Assembly: GCF_900116295.1 (NCBI RefSeq) | Contig: NZ_FPAF01000003.1 | Location: 124,001-188,000, forward strand | Reading direction: 5' to 3' | DNA: 64,000 nt | Origin: Bacillus sp. 103mf | GTDB taxonomy: Bacteria > Bacillota > Bacilli > Bacillales > Bacillaceae_G | Part shown: positions 59,493-64,000 of the stretch, one piece after another | Layout of the letters: the number at the start of each line of letters is the position of its first letter | Position numbering within the stretch: the first letter of the stretch is position 1 | Notes under the pieces: generated by a model | Databases searched by the model: none | Told to the model about the DNA's origin: nothing | The model's input: only the letters and a program-made list of their open reading frames with translations | Translations under genes and position numbers: made by a program

Positions 59493-60872
59493 CTATACTA
59501 AAATTTCTTCTTTAATGCTATCTAAATATTCGAAAACTTGTTTATTTGTTTGTGGACAGTTTGGCTGATTTAAATTCCCGTGAACAATAAGAGCCTCAGC
59601 AGCACAACCACCTCCGCATATAGGAGATGAAGCACAGGACTTACATTGTGGAATGGTAAGTGAATTGAATTCTTTCCACTTGTCCCATTTCCAATCTTGA
59701 CGAGCGAATTTAGGGAAATAATCTCCAATTTTGAATTCTGGTCGTCCAACTAAATCGGGACATGCGTAAATGTGGTTATCTGGTCCAAAGACCACTCGTT
59801 TTCCTTCGGCTGATTCACAATAGACTATATTTGGGACGATCATTTCAATTTTATTTTTTAATGCAGGGTCTAACTGCATAATTGGTTTGAAGAAACGATA
59901 CATATCAGCCGCAACGTTAAGCGATTTTTGAGCTTCTAATTTTTCAAAATCAGGAATGTTTTTCTGGAGTTTCTTTACAATTTCGTACCCTTTCATTAAA
60001 TCTTCTCCCAAGCCTTTGCATGTATGATCTGTAACAGGTGAAAAAGAAATTGAGAAATTTTCATTATTAAACAAGTTATTTTTTTGATAGTAGTCTATGA
60101 GAAGTGGGATGTAGTCAACGTTAGTTTGATCGATATTGACCCTTACAATGGTTCGGATACCATGATTAAGTGAATCGCAAATACCTTTTTGAATCTGATC
60201 AAATGTACCTTGTCCTCCAGTCATAATCCGTCGTTGATCGTGTATAGATTTAGGACCATCGACTGTAACCATAATATTCATTCGATCACGATAGTTTTTT
60301 AAAATTTGTACGAAAGAAGAAAGGTGATAGCCATTTGTATTGCAGCCAATTTTGAAGTTGCGTTTAACAGCTTCTTCGCAAATTTGTTTGACTATATTTT
60401 TGGTGAATGGAAGAAGTGGTTCACCTCCGAAAAGATTGATCATTCCAATTGTATAACCACTTTCTTGATGAAATATATCTATAGCGGCCATGATTGCTTG
60501 TAGCTGTTCGACGGTTAAAGCTGTTATTTTTTCATGAAGACTATGACTTTCAAAACAGTAAGGGCACCGAAAATTACATGTATATGTAGGACAAATTACA
60601 TATTGCATTTCATTTCCAGCATCTACAATATTTTTGGCTTGCCATAATCTGTGTTCCCTGTCTTCATTGTTTCTAAATATATACCCTCTATCTAGTAACA
60701 CTTTAGTGGCATCTTTCTCTTCGTTAGATAAATTTATTGGATCTATATGTGGTAATTTATCCATCAAGTCAATTAAATCTTGTGAAAAAAAATCAACAGC
60801 ACCTGTTAAGGTGTTAATCATTAAAACCTCTCCATTTAAAGGATAGCGTAAGTGATATTTATTAATAATCAT
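59493..60872 (-). CDS. Radical SAM/SPASM peptide maturase 2
   Basis: A 459-residue paralogue of the enzyme at 58022. N-terminal leader-binding-like domain LNGEVLMINTLTGAVDFFSQDLIDLMD, cluster motif C99-x3-C103-x2-C106 (CNFRCPYC), INLFGGEPLLP, VDGPKSIHDQRRIMTGGQGTFD and a SPASM tail (YACPDL; CKSCASSPICGGGCAAEA; PNC). AAGGGTG precedes its ATG. It lies 162 bp after the precursor gene, beyond a perfect 18-bp hairpin. Two maturases suggest either two kinds or two registers of crosslink, as in two-enzyme sactipeptide systems. Confidence 0.93.
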   Translation of the reverse strand: MIINKYHLRYPLNGEVLMINTLTGAVDFFSQDLIDLMDKLPHIDPINLSNEEKDATKVLLDRGYIFRNNEDREHRLWQAKNIVDAGNEMQYVICPTYTCNFRCPYCFESHSLHEKITALTVEQLQAIMAAIDIFHQESGYTIGMINLFGGEPLLPFTKNIVKQICEEAVKRNFKIGCNTNGYHLSSFVQILKNYRDRMNIMVTVDGPKSIHDQRRIMTGGQGTFDQIQKGICDSLNHGIRTIVRVNIDQTNVDYIPLLIDYYQKNNLFNNENFSISFSPVTDHTCKGLGEDLMKGYEIVKKLQKNIPDFEKLEAQKSLNVAADMYRFFKPIMQLDPALKNKIEMIVPNIVYCESAEGKRVVFGPDNHIYACPDLVGRPEFKIGDYFPKFARQDWKWDKWKEFNSLTIPQCKSCASSPICGGGCAAEALIVHGNLNQPNCPQTNKQVFEYLDSIKEEILV

Positions 60873-60930
60873 CGAATCACCCTTGTATGATAATATTTAT
60901 ACTTGTTGAAGTTATTAGTTAATTAGGATA

Positions 60931-60969
60931 AATATTTTCTGTTCTTGCACAGCAAGAACAGAAAATATT
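60931..60969. promoter_or_regulatory. Perfect 18-bp hairpin between precursor and maturase genes
   Basis: AATATTTTCTGTTCTTGC (60931-60948), a 3-nt loop and its exact complement at 60952-60969. On the minus strand, no T run follows it, so it is not a classic terminator. It probably slows transcription or guards the 3' end of a short precursor message, raising precursor over enzyme levels. Confidence 0.85.
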
Positions 60970-61034
60970 AGATTTAATACTTCAAAGTATTAAAGAATAC
61001 AATTACTTACCTTGTTTTTAACCATGAGTATAAA

Positions 61035-61199
61035 CTAGATTTGGAAACAACAATTAAAGCAACAATTATCGCAACAAATTGAGCAGTTGAAGCATCTCAT
61101 TTCATCTCGGTTTTCAAGTGTTTCCATTTGATCAGCTAGTTTTGTCCAAAGTTGATCGTTTTCATTAACAGAACGAATCTTAAAAGATTTATTTTCCAT
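61035..61199 (-). CDS. Cysteine-rich RiPP precursor peptide (candidate)
   Basis: A 54-residue ORF too small for most gene callers. Residues 1-35 are a charged leader without cysteine (MENKSFKIRSVNENDQLWTK then LADQMETLENRDEMR). Residues 36-54 are CFNCSICCDNCCFNCCFQI: eight cysteines at 36, 39, 42, 43, 46, 47, 50 and 51 in the pattern CxxCxxCCxxCCxxCC. AGAGGAGGA lies 7 bases before the ATG, an excellent ribosome site, and a -35/-10 pair precedes it. It is the first gene of the operon with two radical SAM enzymes, a protease and an ABC pair. A metal-binding role cannot be excluded, but the context makes a crosslinked peptide product far likelier. Confidence 0.87.
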   Translation of the reverse strand: MENKSFKIRSVNENDQLWTKLADQMETLENRDEMRCFNCSICCDNCCFNCCFQI

Positions 61200-61258
61200 T
61201 CTTAAATCCTCCTCTTGAGTTATTTTAATACGGTTACATACAATGAAACAAAAAGCGA

Positions 61259-61286
61259 ATTATAATATAAAAATAATTCTTGTGAA
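61259..61286 (-). promoter_or_regulatory. Sigma-A-type promoter for the RiPP operon
   Basis: On the minus strand: TTCACA (61286-61281), 16-nt spacer, TATAAT (61264-61259), about 50 bases before the precursor ATG. Confidence 0.65.
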
Positions 61287-61315
61287 AATAGGTTTAGCAT
61301 CTATTGAAAAAAATG

Positions 61316-61329
61316 TATGGTATACCATA
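61316..61329. promoter_or_regulatory. 14-bp perfect palindrome upstream of the RiPP promoter
   Basis: TATGGTATACCATA is its own reverse complement and lies 30 bases upstream of the -35 box, where an activator would bind. No regulator gene is in the cluster. The rest of the 61200-61589 interval is AT-rich, with no further precursor-like ORF seen on either strand. Confidence 0.5.
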
Positions 61330-61589
61330 TTATTACTGTATTTTTCCATTATTTGGAGTCGACTCAACTATTATAATAAACGAATCTATATTTAGTTAAC
61401 AAGAGTTAATATCTGAACATTCTGTGACAGACTTTTCAGACTAACAAGTCTATTAAATGCATTGAGTTCCACATTCTTGAATAATGATAACCAAAATTTT
61501 ATGTGTGATTTTTTTGATAAAGAATAGCATTGTTTTTCTTTTCAAGATAAAAGTTAAAAAAGATATAGAAGGAGCTTTTAGTGGATGAT

Positions 61590-61626
61590 AAAAAGGAGTT
61601 GACCTTTATTGGTCAACTCCTTTTTA
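61590..61626. terminator. Terminator after the DMT transporter gene
   Basis: AAAAAGGAGTTGACC and GGTCAACTCCTTTTT form a perfect 15-bp stem with T/A flanks on both strands. It ends the minus-strand transporter transcript and insulates the RiPP promoter. Confidence 0.92.
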
Positions 61627-61672
61627 TATTTTAAAGAACTATGATGTGATATAGTCAATATAAGGTAAAACG

Positions 61673-62599
61673 TTATTTGTTGCTAACACCTTTATTTTCA
61701 GAAAGTAGTATTTTTTTCTCTTTAGAAGATAAGTAGACGCCTATTCCAATTAAACAGGCTCCTAAAAGGAAAGTGATGCCTAAACTTTCATCAAGTAATA
61801 AAAAGCCTAACAAGCTACCAACTACAGGTTGAAGGAAAAAGAAGAGAGAACCAGTACTAGCATTTAAATATTCAAAGCCCTTGTTCCAAAAATAAAATGC
61901 TACTGCAGTTGATATAATTCCTAAGTACAATACTCCTAACCAAATCCATACATCTTCTGGTAAATCAGTAGGCGTAACTTCTTGTTCCCAAATTACAATG
62001 GGAATAGTAAAAATTACACCAAACAAATTAGACCAAGTAGTAACTGTAAGAGAAGAATATTTTTGTGTTTGGACTTTACTTAGTACTGTATAAATGGCCC
62101 AAGTAATAGCAGCACCGAATAGTATAATATTTCCAAGATACATACTTTCAGTTTGATTATTGGTTGATGGAAAACCGATAACACAAAGTACCCCAATTGT
62201 TGCTAGAATCAGTGCTGTTATTTTATTTATATGTAATCTTTCTTTTAAAATATAGAAAGCAAAGATAGAGATAAGTGCTGGAGAAGCAGCTGTAATTAAA
62301 GATCCCATAGCAGCACTAGATAGATCTGTCCCAACAAACTGCATTCCAATAGAACCAGTATATCCAACTAGACCAATCATAGCCATTTTAAAAACATCTT
62401 GTCGCTGGATTTTCCATAATCCTTTCCACCAAGTTATAAATCCTAAAACAAATAAACTAATAATAAAACGCATCTCTAATAATAACCAAGGTTGAATATA
62501 TCCTAAAATAATTTTACTTACTACATACATACCACCCCAAATAGCAGCGGCTAATGATAAAGCTAACGATCCTTTTAAAAAGTTCTTATTCATATGCAT
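61673..62599 (-). CDS. EamA/DMT superfamily transporter
   Basis: A 308-residue protein of ten helices in two EamA repeats: SLALSLAAAIWGGMYVVSKI... and IILFGAAITWAIYTVLSKVQ..., with YLGIISTAVAFYFWNKGFEYLNASTGSLFFFLQPVVGSLLGFLLLDE as the second-repeat signature. These export amino acids or small metabolites. The start at 62599 or 62593 is not certain. It follows the methyltransferase gene by 13 bp, so both are in one operon. Confidence 0.9.
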   Translation of the reverse strand: MHMNKNFLKGSLALSLAAAIWGGMYVVSKIILGYIQPWLLLEMRFIISLFVLGFITWWKGLWKIQRQDVFKMAMIGLVGYTGSIGMQFVGTDLSSAAMGSLITAASPALISIFAFYILKERLHINKITALILATIGVLCVIGFPSTNNQTESMYLGNIILFGAAITWAIYTVLSKVQTQKYSSLTVTTWSNLFGVIFTIPIVIWEQEVTPTDLPEDVWIWLGVLYLGIISTAVAFYFWNKGFEYLNASTGSLFFFLQPVVGSLLGFLLLDESLGITFLLGACLIGIGVYLSSKEKKILLSENKGVSNK

Positions 62600-62612
62600 A
62601 CCATCTTTTCAT

Positions 62613-63332
62613 TTATTTATATCCAATAGCAAGATACATTTGCCCCATTTTATTGGTAATTCTACTATAAATATACTCTTGAATCCCTAAAAATGCCTCA
62701 AATTCATTATCTGGCTGAAAAGAAGCCATTTGTTCGTCTGAAAAGGGAATGATATTTTGAATTTTAGCATACGGGAATATTGAATCCATTAATTTTTTAA
62801 ACTCGATAGCAGACATACTATTATTCTTTAATTTAACTTTTTCTTGTTCGTTATAAAAAGATAAAAATTCAGTGAAAGAACAATCCGGATCCCAAGAAGA
62901 AATAATCACAAAACCTCTTGGTTTTAAAATATATTTAACTTTTTTTAGAAAATGTTCATATTGCTCTTGGTTCATATGACAAATAGTACCCATCATACAT
63001 GTGATTAAGTCGAATGAATTTTCAGGGAAATCAAGTTCTGTTGCATCCATTTTAAATAAATTGACTTTATCAGAAACTCTTTCTTTCATAACATTGTTAG
63101 ACGCAATTGTTAGAGCGTCATCGGAAATATCTATTCCAGTAACCTCATATTTCTTTTTTGCAAATAAAATCGGATATCTTCCGGTAGCTGTACCAATATC
63201 TAGAATTTGTGAAATGTTTGGATTTTCACTTACAATTTTTAATACACTTTGTAGTTCTAAATATTTTTTTACTTCATCAGCATGAGGTAACTGCATATAG
63301 GTTTCATATCTTTTTTCATCATATTTAATCAT
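62613..63332 (-). CDS. Class I SAM-dependent methyltransferase
   Basis: A 239-residue methyltransferase: ILDIGTATGRYPILFAKKKYEVTGIDIS (motif I and acidic strand 2), LFKMDATELDFPENSFDLITCMMGTICHM (motifs II-IV) and LKPRGFVIISSWDPD. This Methyltransf_11/25 type acts on small molecules. AAGAGGGG precedes the ATG on the minus strand. It leads the operon with the DMT transporter; the substrate might be the exported compound, which is inference. Confidence 0.9.
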   Translation of the reverse strand: MIKYDEKRYETYMQLPHADEVKKYLELQSVLKIVSENPNISQILDIGTATGRYPILFAKKKYEVTGIDISDDALTIASNNVMKERVSDKVNLFKMDATELDFPENSFDLITCMMGTICHMNQEQYEHFLKKVKYILKPRGFVIISSWDPDCSFTEFLSFYNEQEKVKLKNNSMSAIEFKKLMDSIFPYAKIQNIIPFSDEQMASFQPDNEFEAFLGIQEYIYSRITNKMGQMYLAIGYK

Positions 63333-63458
63333 GTCTATCCCCTCTTTTTCAGTTGATAAAATCCATTTATAGAATTATATTACAATTAAAGCTCCTTATT
63401 TTTAAAGAAATAAAAATTTTCTCAAGTGAATTACCTTGGGGAATTTCCAATTTGAAAG

Positions 63459-63652
63459 TTTCATTCACTTTGTAAGCGGCTAGATCAAGAGACTGAATTT
63501 ATGATGTTAGAGCCAAATGAACGAAATATCACCATAGATGAACAAGAAAAACAAATACAAGACATTTTAGATAACAAAATTTCAACAAATAGTAATTTTA
63601 TATTCCAAAATGCCTTTGCCACATACCGTTCGGTTACTCTCTTTATACGTTT
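63459..63652 (+). pseudogene. GNAT acetyltransferase remnant
   Basis: One plus-strand frame reads LCKRLDQETEFMMLEPNERN then ITIDEQEKQIQDILD, the characteristic start region of a Bacillus GNAT acetyltransferase. It then drifts to unrelated residues and a stop at 63652. It has no start codon in the right place, and the acetyl-CoA-binding domain is gone. The flanking 63333-63742 interval has no other gene. Confidence 0.65.
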
Positions 63653-63742
63653 GAGGTGAGGGGCTTCATTCAGAAATATTTTGTGGACATTGTTCAAATA
63701 ATGATATTTAAAACATTTATTTACTGAAAGGAGGGTCTAGAA

Positions 63743-64000
63743 TTGTCCTTGAAAAAGGAGACAAAGTTCAACTTAACGATGACTCCGAATGAAACTAGTA
63801 AAAAAGAGTTGAATACAACTACATATTTACCTAGTTCCTATATGGTTTTTGTTTCTAGTTTACTAATTTCCAGACTCGGTGACTCTCTTTATACTTTTGC
63901 TCTTCCTTGGATTGCTTATGAGTTGACTGGTTCTGTCGTAGTTATGAGTTCACTTTTTGCTACCAGTGTATTACCTATTGTTTTATTTGGTCCTATCGTT
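63743..64000 (+). CDS. MFS transporter, 3' end beyond the window
   Basis: TTG 63743, after GAAAGGAGGGTC, opens 86 codons that run off the window. After a hydrophilic lead, helix 1 reads YMVFVSSLLISRLGDSLYTFALPWIAYELTGS and helix 2 VVVMSSLFATSVLPIVLFGPIV, the N-terminus of an MFS_3-type efflux pump. The rest cannot be judged. Confidence 0.8.
   Translation, partial: MSLKKETKFNLTMTPNETSKKELNTTTYLPSSYMVFVSSLLISRLGDSLYTFALPWIAYELTGSVVVMSSLFATSVLPIVLFGPIV

Noticed and set aside
61035-61199. Precursor ORF as a metallothionein-like or ferredoxin-like peptide
   Set aside because: Cys pairs alone could bind metal, but leader/core division, strong ribosome site and position ahead of two radical SAM enzymes and a PqqD-M50 protease fit a RiPP better.

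Overview
The window is AT-rich, densely coded DNA from a low-GC spore-forming Firmicute, almost certainly a member of the Bacillus cereus group. The evidence is an H-type small acid-soluble spore protein, a Fur-regulated basic protein, many cereus-type family members, Rho-independent terminators with strong Shine-Dalgarno sites, and at least eight copies of a bcr1-like interspersed repeat. All calls come from reading the sequence and supplied translations; no database search was run.

Layout. 1-6600: end of a nitroreductase, a GNAT enzyme, an ArsR-type regulator with a three-gene ABC-2 exporter, and a Nudix/histidine-phosphatase fusion. 6600-10700: repeats, a frameshifted small gene, a secreted papain-like (YiiX-type) enzyme with a membrane-anchored neighbour, an IS3 remnant and GC-rich repeats. 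10700-23600: housekeeping and accessory genes (HD hydrolase, methyltransferase-like protein, azlCD, an IS200/IS605 element with broken tnpA and intact tnpB, hydrolase/monooxygenase pair, sspH, an HTH-TPR regulator divergent from an MFS pump, a MarR/DUF3147 pair). 23850-28090: asparagine synthetase, fbpA-like gene, a cobW-like remnant and a GNAT gene among repeats.

28091-38549 is a complete staphyloferrin A-type siderophore locus. An sfaD-like synthetase is divergent from sfaA-sfaB-sfaC-like genes. It is followed by an htsABC-like importer and its own FhuC-like ATPase. A near-consensus Fur box lies in the divergent promoter and a weaker one before the binding protein. Synthesis, export and iron-chelate import therefore look co-regulated by iron.

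38785-53390 holds a DinB protein, a tautomerase/CMD pair with a divergent LysR gene, nhaC, fumC, a nosD-nosL-nosY-nosF copper-maturation cassette with no nosZ in the window, a DUF2087 regulator with GIY-YIG and MATE genes, and an SMP-30 family protein.

53483-61199 (minus strand) is the most novel region: an apparent ribosomally made, post-translationally modified peptide (RiPP) operon. An unlisted 54-residue precursor with eight cysteines in a C-terminal CxxCxxCCxxCCxxCC block is followed by a perfect 18-bp hairpin. Then come two paralogous radical SAM/SPASM enzymes, a PqqD-like/M50 membrane protease, and a MacB-type ABC ATPase and permease. The inferred flow is: precursor made in excess, crosslinked by one or both radical SAM enzymes, cleaved at the membrane, then exported or resisted through the ABC system. 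The window ends with a DMT transporter/methyltransferase pair, a GNAT remnant and the start of an MFS gene.
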